A stretch of 64,000 bases of DNA from Pseudomonas sp. TH15 (GCF_016651105.1 NZ_JAEKEL010000001.1:3028001-3092000); one strand, 5' to 3'. Shown: positions 53,440-63,421, counted from the first letter of the stretch. Made by a program: numbers and translations. The notes: generated by a model not told the origin, from the sequence alone.

Positions 53440-54489
53440 ATGAAACTGAAAAACACCTTGGGCTTGGCCATTGGTTCTCTTATTGCCGCTACTTCGTTCG
53501 GCGTTCTGGCACAAGGCCAAGGCGCAGTTGAAGGCGAGCTTAACTACAAGAAGCAGTATAACGACAGTGTTGACCACGTCGAAAACGGCTTCAACCCAGG
53601 CGCCAAAATCGGTTACTTCCTGACCGACGACGTGTCGATTAACCTCGGCTACGACACCAACAACCACACCCGTTCGAACGACGGCACTGGCAGCCAGAAA
53701 ATCAAAGGCGACAACTTTGGTCTGACCGCTCAGTACCACTTCAACAACGCTGGTGACGCTCTGCGCCCATACGTTGAAGGCGGCGTTAAACACGGCAGCC
53801 TGACCAACGTAGCCGCTGACGGCCACACCGGTCGCGACCAGTCGACTTTCCTGACTGCTGGCGCTGGCGTTAAGTACTACTTCGCCGAAAACTTCTTCGC
53901 CCGTGCTGGCGTTGAAGCTGACTACAAACTGGACAACGGCCGTTGGGACTACGCTCCTTCCGTTGGTCTGGGCGTGAACTTCGGTGGCGGCAACAAGCCT
54001 GCTGCTGCTCCAGTTCCAGCTCCAGCTGAAGTCTGCACCGACAGCGACAACGATGGCGTTTGCGACAACGTTGACAAGTGCCCGAACACCCCAGCCAACG
54101 TAACTGTTGACGCTGATGGCTGCCCTGCAGTTGCTGAAGTTGTTCGTGTTGAGCTGGACGTTAAGTTCGACTTCAACAAGTCGGTCGTTAAGCCTAACAG
54201 CTACGCTGACATCAAGAACCTCGCTGACTTCATGAAGCAGTACCCATCCACCACCACTACTGTTGAAGGTCACACTGACTCCGTCGGTCCTGACGCTTAC
54301 AACCAGAAACTGTCCGAGCGTCGTGCAAGCGCCGTTAAACAAGTTCTGACCAACCAGTACGGTGTTTCGCCATCCCGCGTTCAGTCTGTTGGCTACGGCA
54401 AATCCCGCCCAGTTGCTGACAACAAAACTGAAGCTGGTCGCGCTGTTAACCGTCGCGTAGAAGCGAAGGTTGAAGCTCAAGCTAAGTAA
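53440..54489 (+). CDS. oprF: major outer membrane porin OprF
   Basis: The 349-residue precursor has a signal peptide (cleavage near GVLA-QGQ), an eight-strand beta-barrel (about 25-185), a Pro/Ala linker and a cysteine-containing segment (EVCTDSDNDGVCDNVDKC). An OmpA peptidoglycan-binding domain (VEGHTDSVGPDAYNQKLSERRA) follows. It anchors the outer membrane to the wall. Codon use is biased to preferred codons, as in highly expressed genes. It has its own terminator and lies 107 bases after sigX. Confidence 0.97.
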   Translation: MKLKNTLGLAIGSLIAATSFGVLAQGQGAVEGELNYKKQYNDSVDHVENGFNPGAKIGYFLTDDVSINLGYDTNNHTRSNDGTGSQKIKGDNFGLTAQYHFNNAGDALRPYVEGGVKHGSLTNVAADGHTGRDQSTFLTAGAGVKYYFAENFFARAGVEADYKLDNGRWDYAPSVGLGVNFGGGNKPAAAPVPAPAEVCTDSDNDGVCDNVDKCPNTPANVTVDADGCPAVAEVVRVELDVKFDFNKSVVKPNSYADIKNLADFMKQYPSTTTTVEGHTDSVGPDAYNQKLSERRASAVKQVLTNQYGVSPSRVQSVGYGKSRPVADNKTEAGRAVNRRVEAKVEAQAK

Positions 54490-54505
54490 TTAGTTTGTAG
54501 CGCTG

Positions 54506-54535
54506 AAAAGCCCGGCTTAGGCCGGGCTTTTCTTT
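54506..54535 (+). terminator. intrinsic terminator of oprF
   Basis: AAAAGCCCGGC/GCCGGGCTTTT stem and T-run, 17 bases after the stop. Confidence 0.92.
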
Positions 54536-54657
54536 GTCTGCGATTTGGTAAATGGACATTCGGTTTTGCGTCGATTTACGCGTGCGCCTCGCGCCGCAGG
54601 CCCATGCCCGGCTATAATCGCCGCCTCATTTCGCCGTCATTCGAGTCAAACCCGCCC

Positions 54658-55677
54658 ATGTACACCCTGGCCCGTCAGCTGTTGTTCAAACTTTCCCCGG
54701 AAACCTCCCACGATCTGTCCCTGGACCTGATCGGCGCGGGCGGGCGTTTGGGCCTCAACGGCTTGCTGTGCAAGGCCCCGGCGAAAATGCCGGTGAAGGT
54801 CATGGGCCTGGAGTTTCCGAATCCGGTGGGTCTGGCGGCCGGTCTGGACAAGAACGGAGCGGCCATCGACGGTTTTGCCCAGTTGGGTTTCGGCTTCGTT
54901 GAAATCGGCACCATCACCCCGCGTCCGCAGCCAGGTAACCCGAAACCACGGATTTTCCGCTTGCCGGAAGCCGAGGCGATCATCAACCGCATGGGTTTCA
55001 ACAACCTCGGTGTCGATCACCTGCTGGCTCGTGTTGCAGCGGCCAAGTACAAGGGCGTGCTGGGCATCAACATCGGCAAGAATTTTGATACGCCGGTTGA
55101 GCGTGCAGTCGACGACTACCTGATCTGCCTGGACAAGGTCTACGCCCACGCCAGCTACGTGACGGTCAACGTCAGTTCGCCGAACACCCCGGGCCTGCGC
55201 AGCCTGCAGTTCGGTGATTCACTCAAACAATTGCTCGCCGACCTGGCCCAGCGCCGGGCCGAACTGGCCTTGCGCCACGGCAAGCATGTTCCGCTGGCGA
55301 TCAAGATCGCTCCGGACATGACCGACGAAGAAACCGCCCAGGTCGCGCAAGCGCTGATTGAAACCGGGATGGACGCGGTGATTGCCACCAACACCACCCT
55401 GAGCCGGGTCGGCGTCGAAGGCATGGAACATGGCGACGAGGCGGGCGGTCTGTCCGGCGCGCCGGTTCGCGACAAGAGCACCAACACCGTCAGGGTCCTG
55501 GCAGCAGAATTGGCCGGCCGTTTGCCGATCATCGCCGTGGGTGGCATCACTGAAGGCAAGCACGCGGCTGAGAAAATCGCTGCAGGTGCGAGTTTGGTGC
55601 AGCTGTATTCGGGCTTCATCTATAAGGGCCCGGCGCTCATCCGTGAATCGGTCGACGCCATAGCGGCCTTGCGCTGA
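54658..55677 (+). CDS. pyrD: dihydroorotate dehydrogenase (quinone), class 2
   Basis: The 339-residue flavoenzyme oxidises dihydroorotate in pyrimidine synthesis at the inner membrane. It has an N-terminal membrane-associating helix region ([20 protein letters not shown]), [23 protein letters not shown] with the class 2 catalytic serine, and [16 protein letters not shown]. It starts at 54658, since the upstream frame reads through a non-conserved leader. It is a single gene followed by a long REP. Confidence 0.95.
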   Translation: MYTLARQLLFKLSPETSHDLSLDLIGAGGRLGLNGLLCKAPAKMPVKVMGLEFPNPVGLAAGLDKNGAAIDGFAQLGFGFVEIGTITPRPQPGNPKPRIFRLPEAEAIINRMGFNNLGVDHLLARVAAAKYKGVLGINIGKNFDTPVERAVDDYLICLDKVYAHASYVTVNVSSPNTPGLRSLQFGDSLKQLLADLAQRRAELALRHGKHVPLAIKIAPDMTDEETAQVAQALIETGMDAVIATNTTLSRVGVEGMEHGDEAGGLSGAPVRDKSTNTVRVLAAELAGRLPIIAVGGITEGKHAAEKIAAGASLVQLYSGFIYKGPALIRESVDAIAALR

Positions 55678-55722
55678 GGCTTGCCGAAGGCTTGTTGTGA
55701 GGGGCTTTGTGGAGAGGGCTTT

Positions 55723-55858
55723 GTGGCGAGGGGATTTATCCCCGTTCGGCTGCGCAGCAGTCGTAAAGTCAGAATCCTCAATCTACCTGACACACTGAGG
55801 TGGAAGGTTTTGGGGCTGCTTCGCAGCCCAACGGGGATGAATCCCCTCGCCACAGGAT
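55723..55858. repeat. long REP doublet (GGCGAGGGGATTTATCCCC type)
   Basis: GTGGCGAGGGGATTTATCCC and its complement form the outer arms; inner GGCTGCGCAGCAGTC and GGGGCTGCTTCGCAGCCC add hairpins. Confidence 0.9.
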
Positions 55859-55918
55859 CCAGTAATTTCTGAAAATCCAGTAATCACAATAATCTGCATG
55901 CTCCGGTATTTTCAGGCA

Positions 55919-55944
55919 TAAAAAAGGGCACCTCGAAGGTGCCC
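55919..55944 (-). terminator. intrinsic terminator of rmf
   Basis: Read leftwards, GGGCACCT/AGGTGCCC stem is followed by six T residues, about 90 bases after the rmf stop. Confidence 0.8.
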
Positions 55945-56031
55945 CTGGGCCGGAGCCCGCCGTCCGGATGGGACGTGCGTGGTTAATGCGTTATGTATTC
56001 AGATTGTTGTGTTGCAGTGTCTGGCCCTTTG

Positions 56032-56247
56032 TTAGCCAACGGCGTGAAGTTCGTTGAGTCTATGGATTCCCGCAGTGCCGGTCATACCGTCCCAGTTGTC
56101 GCCGCGTCCTTCGCGCCAGCCGTTAATCCAGGCTTGGCGTACCGACGGTAGAGTAAATGGGCAAAGCTCACGGGATTTGCCACCAACGCCATATTGATAT
56201 CCGCGCAAAAATGCTCTTTCCAACGGATCACGCTTAAGTCTTCTCAT
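56032..56247 (-). CDS. rmf: ribosome modulation factor
   Basis: The 71-residue basic protein matches RMF (MRRLKRDPLERAFLRGYQYGV, then ELCPF and RQAWINGWREGR). RMF joins 70S ribosomes into inactive 100S dimers in stationary phase or starvation. It is a single leftward gene with its own terminator, transcribed away from rlmKL; the shared upstream region is 532 bases long. Confidence 0.94.
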   Translation of the reverse strand: MRRLKRDPLERAFLRGYQYGVGGKSRELCPFTLPSVRQAWINGWREGRGDNWDGMTGTAGIHRLNELHAVG

Positions 56248-56779
56248 AGGGTGTTGCCCTCACTTGTTGACTGTATTTATCGCGTCGACCTCAATCGAGG
56301 TCTGGCAGAAAAATTCTGCCGTTGGTGGCTCGCTGCCGGCGTCGCGAGCCAAGGTGTTGACGCCGTTGCGACGTCAACCTGTGTTGAGTTCTAACCAATG
56401 CGTCACATCGAGGGAATGATCGTTTTGTCATAAGGACGTAACGATAAAGATGCTATGGCCATAAGTAACAAGGCGTTTGTAACGTGTTTGTTGCTCAAAG
56501 CCCCGGTATGATCGGCCCCGCGCTAGATGACGGGGTTAATCCTTTAGTGAGAATGGCCCACCGTTGCACTGGGGTACTATTCGACGAAGGGTCGAGTTAT
56601 GACATTTTGTTGCATCAACTTTTTTCTCTGCCCTGGCATCTAAGCTCTTTTAACCCGAGCAGTCAGGGTGGGACGGCACACCTTCGTGCCACGCGGGCGC
56701 TCTTTTAGAAAAGCGCCTGATTGAAAACCGGACCGGCAATGCGTTGTCGGTTCACTCAGCCAAAGGCTTTGAAACTCCA
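56248..56779. other. long divergent region between rmf and rlmKL
   Basis: These 532 bases have no supported gene. They contain small hairpins (GACCTCAATCGAGGTC near 56287, GGCAGAAAAATTCTGCC near 56305) and a possible -10 TATGAT (56507-56512) without a good -35 element. A long regulated leader or a small RNA cannot be excluded. Confidence 0.5.
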
Positions 56780-59050
56780 ATGTCCGATCAATTCGAAATC
56801 TTCCTCACTTGCCCCAAAGGCCTTGAAGGCCTGCTCATCGAGGAAGCCGTCGGGCTTGGCCTTGAAGAAGCGCGTGAACACACCTCGGCCGTGCGCGGCA
56901 TGGCCACCATGGAAACCGCTTATCGCCTGTGCCTGTGGTCGCGTCTGGCGAACCGGGTGCTGCTGGTGCTCAAGCGTTTCCCGATGAAGGACGCCGAAGA
57001 CCTGTACCACGGCGTGCTCGACATCGAGTGGCAAGACCATATGCTCAACGACGGCACCCTGGCCGTTGAGTTCAGCGGTCACGGCTCGGGCATCGACAAC
57101 ACCCACTTCGGCGCCTTGAAGGTCAAGGACGCTATCGTCGACAAACTGCGCACCCCGCAGGGCGACCGTCCGTCCATCGACAAACTCAACCCGGACCTGC
57201 GCATTCACCTGCGCCTGGACCGTGGCGAAGCGATCCTTTCCCTCGACCTGTCCGGCCACAGCCTGCACCAGCGTGGTTATCGCTTGCAGCAGGGCGCGGC
57301 ACCGCTGAAGGAAAACCTCGCGGCCGCGATCCTGATCCGTTCCGGCTGGCCACGCATTGCAGCCGAAGGCGGCGCGCTGGCTGACCCAATGTGCGGTGTC
57401 GGCACGTTCCTGGTAGAAGCCGCCATGATCGCCGCCGATATGGCGCCGAACCTGCGTCGCGAGCAGTGGGGCTTTACGGCCTGGCTCGGTCACGTTCCGG
57501 CGCTGTGGAAAAAACTCCACGAAGAAGCCACCGAGCGTTGCGCTGCCGGCCTGGCCAAGCCACCGCTGTGGATTCGCGGTTACGAAGCTGACCCACGCCT
57601 GATTCAACCGGGCCGCAACAACGTTGAACGTGCAGGCCTGAGCGAGTGGATCAAGATCTACCAGGGCGAAGTTGGCACCTTCGAGCCACGTCCGGACCAG
57701 AACCAGAAAGGCCTGGTCATCTGCAACCCGCCGTACGGCGAGCGCCTGGGTGACGAGGCAAGCTTGCTTTACCTCTACCAGAACCTGGGCGAGCGTCTGC
57801 GTCAGGCCTGCCTGAACTGGGAAGCGGCGGTATTCACCGGCGCGCCCGACCTGGGCAAGCGCATGGGCATCCGCAGCCACAAACAGTATTCGTTCTGGAA
57901 CGGCGCGTTGCCGTGCAAGCTGCTGCTGATCAAGGTCACGCCGGATCAGTTCGTCACTGGCGAACGTCGCACTCCGGAACAGCGTCAGGTAGAACGCGAA
58001 CAGGCTGAAGTCGAAGTTGCAGACAACGACGTGGCGCCGGGCAAGTACGAGAAGTACAACAAGAACGGCAACCCGATCAAACCGGCTCCGGTGGTGATCG
58101 AGCAACCGCGCTTGAGCGAAGGCGGGCAGATGTTTGCCAACCGCCTGCAAAAGAACCTCAAGGCCATGGGCAAGTGGGTCAAGCGTGAAGGCATCGACTG
58201 CTATCGCGTGTATGACGCCGACATGCCGGAATACTCGATGGCCATCGACCTGTATCAGGATTGGGTCCACGTCCAGGAATACGCCGCGCCGAAATCCATC
58301 GACCCGGAAAAAGCCTCGGCCCGGATGTTCGATGCCCTGGCAGCGATTCCGCAAGCCTTGAACATCGACAAGAGCCGCGTGGTGGTCAAGCGCCGCGAGC
58401 GTCAGAGCGGCACCAAACAGTACGAACGCCAGGCGGCACAGGGCAAGTTCGTCGAGGTCAACGAAGGCGGCGTCAAGCTGCTGGTGAACCTCACCGACTA
58501 CCTCGACACCGGGCTGTTCCTCGACCACCGTCCAATGCGCATGCGTATCCAGAAAGAGGCGGCCGGCAAGCGCTTCCTCAATCTGTATTGCTACACCGCG
58601 ACCGCCAGTGTTCACGCGGCCAAGGGCGGCGCCCGCACCACTACCAGCGTCGACCTGTCGAAAACCTACCTCGACTGGGCGCGTCGCAACCTGTCGCTGA
58701 ACGGTTTCTCCGACAAGAACCGCCTGGAGCAAGGTGACGTGATGGTCTGGCTGGATGCCTGCCGTGACGAGTTCGACCTGATCTTCATCGATCCGCCGAC
58801 CTTCTCCAACTCCAAGCGCATGGAAGGGATTTTCGACGTACAGCGTGACCAGGTGCAGTTGATCGACCTGGCCATGGCGCGCCTGGCGCCGGGCGGCGTG
58901 TTGTACTTCTCCAACAACTTCCGCAAGTTTGTGCTGGAGGAGAACCTCACCACCCGTTACGCGGTCGAGGAAATCACCGCCCAGACCATCGATCCGGACT
59001 TTGCCCGTAACGGCAAGATCCATCGTGCCTGGAAAATCACGGCCCGCTGA
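56780..59050 (+). CDS. rlmL: 23S rRNA m2G2445 / m7G2069 methyltransferase RlmKL
   Basis: The 756-residue protein joins two methyltransferases. The N-terminal half has a THUMP domain and the RlmL domain with ADPMCGVGTFLVEAAMIA and CNPPYGERLGD. The C-terminal half is the RlmK domain with FLNLYCYTATASVHAAKGGA and FIDPPTFSNSKRM. It modifies two guanines in domain V of 23S rRNA. The ATG at 56780 (MSDQFEIFLTCPKGLEGLL) is chosen because the THUMP region begins there; the ribosome binding site is weak. Confidence 0.94.
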   Translation: MSDQFEIFLTCPKGLEGLLIEEAVGLGLEEAREHTSAVRGMATMETAYRLCLWSRLANRVLLVLKRFPMKDAEDLYHGVLDIEWQDHMLNDGTLAVEFSGHGSGIDNTHFGALKVKDAIVDKLRTPQGDRPSIDKLNPDLRIHLRLDRGEAILSLDLSGHSLHQRGYRLQQGAAPLKENLAAAILIRSGWPRIAAEGGALADPMCGVGTFLVEAAMIAADMAPNLRREQWGFTAWLGHVPALWKKLHEEATERCAAGLAKPPLWIRGYEADPRLIQPGRNNVERAGLSEWIKIYQGEVGTFEPRPDQNQKGLVICNPPYGERLGDEASLLYLYQNLGERLRQACLNWEAAVFTGAPDLGKRMGIRSHKQYSFWNGALPCKLLLIKVTPDQFVTGERRTPEQRQVEREQAEVEVADNDVAPGKYEKYNKNGNPIKPAPVVIEQPRLSEGGQMFANRLQKNLKAMGKWVKREGIDCYRVYDADMPEYSMAIDLYQDWVHVQEYAAPKSIDPEKASARMFDALAAIPQALNIDKSRVVVKRRERQSGTKQYERQAAQGKFVEVNEGGVKLLVNLTDYLDTGLFLDHRPMRMRIQKEAAGKRFLNLYCYTATASVHAAKGGARTTTSVDLSKTYLDWARRNLSLNGFSDKNRLEQGDVMVWLDACRDEFDLIFIDPPTFSNSKRMEGIFDVQRDQVQLIDLAMARLAPGGVLYFSNNFRKFVLEENLTTRYAVEEITAQTIDPDFARNGKIHRAWKITAR

Positions 59051-59193
59051 TAGCTGACCGGATTGGATCCACAGAGCCTTGATTTTTAAAGGCTCTTGGG
59101 TTCTTTCAGGGCTGGTCAAATTAGTGGCTAATAGCTATAACTCAACGCACGGCCAATGGGCTTTTCCGGCACCAGGCGTTTTGAGTTGCGTTT

Positions 59194-61584
59194 ATGTCGT
59201 TGCACTCCGTGCGCCCCAGGATCCTGGGCTTTATCAGCGAAGACGTCTCGGCCTGGCTGGTCGCGGTGCTGGTATTGCTCGCTGGCGGGATTCTCACGGG
59301 ATTGCTGGCCTGGGCCACGCTGAATCTGTTTCACCATCAATTGCGGCAACGCTTCCAACTGCTGGCCAGTGAGCGTTACAGCCGTATCGAAGAACGTTTC
59401 GAAGATCAGGAGCAGCGCCTCGATGGCCTGCGCCGGTTCTTTGCCAATTCCGAATCGGTGTCCCGCGCCGAATTTGACGGTTACACCCAACCTTTATTGC
59501 TCCGTACGCAGGCCTATTCCTTCGCACAGCGGGTGACCCGCGACGAACGTCCGGCCTTTGAACACCAGGTGCGCGCCGAAGGGGTGAGCGACTTTTCCAT
59601 CCGTGAGCTCAATGCTGGCGGCGAACTGCAACTGGCGGCAGCGCGCGATGAGTATGTGGCGGTGCTTTATAGCCAGACGCAAAGTCGACTCGGCTCGCCG
59701 CTGGGCTACGATTTGCTCGCCCAACCTTTGCGCCGTGCGACGCTGGAACGCGCAGATGCGCGGGCTGGCATGGTGGTCTCGCAGCCGATGCACCTGGTGA
59801 ATGTCGAGCCGGCTTATGCCCGAGGCGTGCTGCTGGTTACGCCGGTCCTTCGTCGTGACAGCCTTACCGAAACGGCGATCAAGCCGTTCGGTTACGTCAT
59901 GGCCGTGATCAGCATGCGCCAGTTGTTGGCGGATGGGCTGCCGGAGGCCGGTCACGATTATTTGTCAGTGCGTATCCTCGATATGTCCACCAACGATCAA
60001 CACGAAGTGCTGTACGAGTCTGCGAACCCTCCGGCTGCCAGTGATCTGTCCGCCAGTCGATTGTTGCGCATGGCCGACCACGACTATCAAGTAGACATCC
60101 AGCCCAGTGAGGCTTTCGTGCAGGCCAACCGCTCTTCGGTGAGCAGCCTGGTGGTGCTCGGTGGCTTGCTCAGCCTGTTACTCAGTGCCTTGCTCTACGT
60201 GCTGGTCAGCCAGCGTCAACGGGCGTTGAAAATGGTCGAGCAGCGCACTCAGGAACTGCGTGCCCGCGAGCAAGAACTGCGCGGCACCCACGGTCAGTTG
60301 CGCAGTGTGCTGAATGCCGCGACCCAGGTGGCGATCATCGCCACCGACTTGCGTGGGGTCATCAGCACCTTCAACGCCGGTGCCGAGCAGATGCTCGGTT
60401 ACGACGCCGCTGAGGTGGTGGGCCACATGACCCTGGAGAACCTGCACTTCCCCCGGGAGCTGGTGGCCCGCTCGGCGGAGTTGAGCGCGCGCTATGGCAA
60501 GCTGATCCCGACGTGCCAGGCGATGCTGGTCGAGGGCGGCGAGGAGGGTGGGAACGAAGCCCGCGAGTGGACCTTGGTGCGCCACGATGGCAGCCATCTG
60601 ACGGTCAACATGCTGGCGACCCCGGTGCTGGATGAGCAGGGGTTGTGGGTCGGGCACCTGGCGATTTGCATCGACATCACCGAACGCAAGCGGGTCCACG
60701 AGGCACTGGCGGCGCGGGACTTGTTGCTGAAGAAACTCAGCGCCCATGTGCCCGGCGGCATCTATCAATTCAAGATGGAATTCGACGGTCGCTTCAGCGT
60801 GATTTACGCCAGTGACGGTATCCGCGAGATCTATGAGCTGGAACCGGATGTGTTACTGCTCAATGCCGAAGCGATCTTTACCCGGATTCATCCACAAGAC
60901 TCGACCCGTGTCCGCGCCTCGATCCGCGCCTCGGCGGACACCCTGAGTCCGTGGCGCGAGGAGTACCGGGTGCAACTGCCGGTCGGTGGTTTGCGTTGGG
61001 TGCGTGGTGAGGCGACGCCGGAGGAGCAGCCGGGCGGCGGTGTGCTCTGGCATGGCTACATCTCGGACATCTCTGATCTGAAACGGGTGGAAGAAGAGCT
61101 GCGGGCGCTGTCGGTGACGGATTCCTTGACCGGCATTCACAACCGCCGCTACTTCCAGGAACGGCTGACCACCGAAATGACCCGGGTCGAACGCGGTGGC
61201 GGCGAGTTGTCGGTGATCATGCTCGACATCGACCACTTCAAACGCATCAACGACCAGCATGGCCACGCCGTGGGCGACCGGGTGTTGCAGGCGGTGTGCG
61301 AGCGCATTGGCCATCGGCTGCGGCGTACCGATGTGTTCTGTCGCCTGGGTGGCGAGGAGTTCATGGTGTTGTGCCCGGACATCGACGGCAAACACGCATA
61401 CATGCTGGCGGTCGAACTCTGGCAGGGTTTGCGCAGTTCACCGGTGGATGTGGTGGGCGTGGTCACGGCAAGTTTTGGCATCGCCAGTTGGCGGCCGGGG
61501 AGGGCGCAGATGCGTTGCTGTTGCGCGCGGACTCAGGCGTCTACGCAGCGAAGCAGCACGGTCGTGATCGCGTCGAGCAGATGA
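59194..61584 (+). CDS. membrane diguanylate cyclase with CHASE, PAS and GGDEF domains, frameshifted near its end
   Basis: The protein has a membrane helix (about 19-43), a periplasmic CHASE-type sensor, a second helix (about 310-335) and two PAS regions (about 370-495 and 510-620). A GGDEF domain (from about 630) has GGEEF at 719-723 and an RxxD inhibitory site just before it. It should make cyclic di-GMP. After GIASWRPG (about 770) the frame reads RAQMRCCCARTQ. One extra G in the run 61497-61500 restores EGADALLLRADSGVYAAKQH ending at 61589, the normal GGDEF end. It may be a mutation or a sequencing error. Confidence 0.88.
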   Translation: MSLHSVRPRILGFISEDVSAWLVAVLVLLAGGILTGLLAWATLNLFHHQLRQRFQLLASERYSRIEERFEDQEQRLDGLRRFFANSESVSRAEFDGYTQPLLLRTQAYSFAQRVTRDERPAFEHQVRAEGVSDFSIRELNAGGELQLAAARDEYVAVLYSQTQSRLGSPLGYDLLAQPLRRATLERADARAGMVVSQPMHLVNVEPAYARGVLLVTPVLRRDSLTETAIKPFGYVMAVISMRQLLADGLPEAGHDYLSVRILDMSTNDQHEVLYESANPPAASDLSASRLLRMADHDYQVDIQPSEAFVQANRSSVSSLVVLGGLLSLLLSALLYVLVSQRQRALKMVEQRTQELRAREQELRGTHGQLRSVLNAATQVAIIATDLRGVISTFNAGAEQMLGYDAAEVVGHMTLENLHFPRELVARSAELSARYGKLIPTCQAMLVEGGEEGGNEAREWTLVRHDGSHLTVNMLATPVLDEQGLWVGHLAICIDITERKRVHEALAARDLLLKKLSAHVPGGIYQFKMEFDGRFSVIYASDGIREIYELEPDVLLLNAEAIFTRIHPQDSTRVRASIRASADTLSPWREEYRVQLPVGGLRWVRGEATPEEQPGGGVLWHGYISDISDLKRVEEELRALSVTDSLTGIHNRRYFQERLTTEMTRVERGGGELSVIMLDIDHFKRINDQHGHAVGDRVLQAVCERIGHRLRRTDVFCRLGGEEFMVLCPDIDGKHAYMLAVELWQGLRSSPVDVVGVVTASFGIASWRPGRAQMRCCCARTQASTQRSSTVVIASSR

Positions 61585-61609
61585 GCTGATACTCGATACA
61601 CCACAAACC

Positions 61610-61698
61610 TGTGGGAGCTGGAAAGCCAGCGATAGGGTCATTCCAGTCAGCATATTTGGTGACTGACACTCCGCTATCGCTGGCAAGCCAGCTCCCAA
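61610..61698. repeat. REP doublet (CTGGAAAGCCAGCGAT type)
   Basis: TGTGGGAGCTGGAAAGCCAG and GCTGGCAAGCCAGCTCCC arms with a spacer, between convergent genes. Confidence 0.85.
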
Positions 61699-61726
61699 AG
61701 GGTTTGGTGATGTTGCTTAGCTTGCT

Positions 61727-63187
61727 TTACAGCACCGAAGCGGTGGCTGGTACTTTCGGCTGGCGGTACAGGTCCAGCAGTACCTGATCCAGTACCGACG
61801 ATGCGCCAAACGGGGCCTTGTCGTTGAGGATCGCCACTACCGCCCAGGTATTGCCGTTGATGTCGCGGCTGAAACCGGAGATCGCCCGTACGGTGTTCAG
61901 GGTGCCAGTCTTGATGTGCGCTTCGCCGGCCATGGCGGTGTGCTTCAGGCGTTTGCGCATGGTGCCGTCGGTGCCGGCAATCGGCAGCGAGCTGATGAAT
62001 TCCGCCGAGTATGGGCTTTTCCAGGCCGCTTGCAGCATGCCGGCCATTTCCCGTGCACTCACCCGTTCGGCGCGGGACAGGCCGGAGCCGTTCTCCATCA
62101 CCAGGTGCGGCGCGGTAATGCCTTTTTGTGCCAGCCACTGACGCACTACGCGTTGGGCAGCCTTGGCGTCGTCGGCGTCGGCATCGTTACGAAACTTCTG
62201 GCCCAGGCTCAGGAACAGTTGCTGGGCCATGGTGTTGTTACTGTATTTGTTGATGTCGCGAATGATCTCCGCGAGGTCCGGCGAAAAGGCCCGGGCCAGT
62301 ACCTTGGCGTCTTTAGGCGTGGCGGCCAGACGATCCTTGCCCTGGATGCTGCCGCCCAGCTCTTTCCAGATCGCCCGTACGGCGCCGGCGGTGTAGGTCG
62401 CGTGATCGAGCAGCGACAGATAGGTCTGCGAACTGCAACCGTCGCCCAACTGGCCGCCGACCGTCACGGTCACGCTGCCATCGGCCTGGGTTACCGGGTT
62501 GTAGCGCACGCCACCGGCGCATTGCTTGGAATTGACCGCTTTGACCTGGTTGTCGATGCGAATCGTCGCAATCGGCGGCTCGACCGACACCAGCACCTTG
62601 CCGTTGTCGTTGCGCGCGACAAAGCGCAGGGCCTTGAGGTTGACCATCAGCGAGTCAGGTTTGACCAGGAACGGTTTGTTCTCGTCATTGCCGTCATCGT
62701 TGAATTCCGGCAGTTGCGGCTGCACGAAGAAGCTGCGGTCCAGCACCAGGTCGCCTGTGACTTGGGTCACGCCGTTGGCGCGCAGGTCGCGCATCAGCAG
62801 CCAGAGTTTTTCCATGTTCAGTTTCGGATCGCCGCCACCCTTGAGGTAGAGGTTGCCATTGAGGATGCCGCCGCTGAGGGTGCCATCGGTGTAGAACTCG
62901 GTTTTCCACTGGTGGTTCGGGCCGAGCATTTCCAGGGCCGCATAAGTGGTGACCAGCTTCATGGTCGAGGCCGGGTTGACCGAAACGTCGGCGTTGAAAA
63001 TAGTCGGGGTGCCCGGGCCGTTGAGCGGAATCATCACCAGGGACAGGGCGCTGTCCTGCAACTTGCTGGCCTTGAGGGCCTTTTCAACGTTGGGCGTCAG
63101 CGCGGTGTTGATCTGAGCGGCGGAAACAGGGAGGGCCAGGGGTAGAAGAAAACTGGCCAGGAGCAGTGGGCGCAAAGATTTGATCAT
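61727..63187 (-). CDS. dacB: D-alanyl-D-alanine carboxypeptidase/endopeptidase (PBP4)
   Basis: The 486-residue periplasmic enzyme trims peptidoglycan cross-links and stems. It has a signal peptide (MIKSLRPLLLASFLLPLALPVSAA). Motifs are Ser74-x-x-Lys77 (NPASTMK), SNN in NKYSNNTMAQQ and KTG near residue 426. A large insert between the first two motifs marks the PBP4 type. The ATG at 63185-63187 is preferred to the longer frame because the signal peptide starts there. It is a single leftward gene. Confidence 0.94.
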   Translation of the reverse strand: MIKSLRPLLLASFLLPLALPVSAAQINTALTPNVEKALKASKLQDSALSLVMIPLNGPGTPTIFNADVSVNPASTMKLVTTYAALEMLGPNHQWKTEFYTDGTLSGGILNGNLYLKGGGDPKLNMEKLWLLMRDLRANGVTQVTGDLVLDRSFFVQPQLPEFNDDGNDENKPFLVKPDSLMVNLKALRFVARNDNGKVLVSVEPPIATIRIDNQVKAVNSKQCAGGVRYNPVTQADGSVTVTVGGQLGDGCSSQTYLSLLDHATYTAGAVRAIWKELGGSIQGKDRLAATPKDAKVLARAFSPDLAEIIRDINKYSNNTMAQQLFLSLGQKFRNDADADDAKAAQRVVRQWLAQKGITAPHLVMENGSGLSRAERVSAREMAGMLQAAWKSPYSAEFISSLPIAGTDGTMRKRLKHTAMAGEAHIKTGTLNTVRAISGFSRDINGNTWAVVAILNDKAPFGASSVLDQVLLDLYRQPKVPATASVL

Positions 63188-63421
63188 GTGAAATAGAACC
63201 CTGCAGTCGAGGGGAAAAAAGACGAGGGCATGAAGATAAAATCCCTCAGTGGTCATGAAAGTGTCGGCATTATGCCCCAAGGTGTAGCGGCTTGTGCCGT
63301 GCCTGGAGCCTCTAATTGGCTATTTTTTTACCGACGGTAGGCTGGCTGGCACCGTGGGGCGGGCAATTGGCGCCTTAAACTGCTAAAGTGCCGCCCGTTA
63401 TTACTTATGAGGATTGTTCCA

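Noticed and set aside
56756..59119. Open frame of 787 codons antisense to rlmKL
   Set aside because: It is the complement shadow of a well-recognised methyltransferase with no domain or ribosome binding site of its own.
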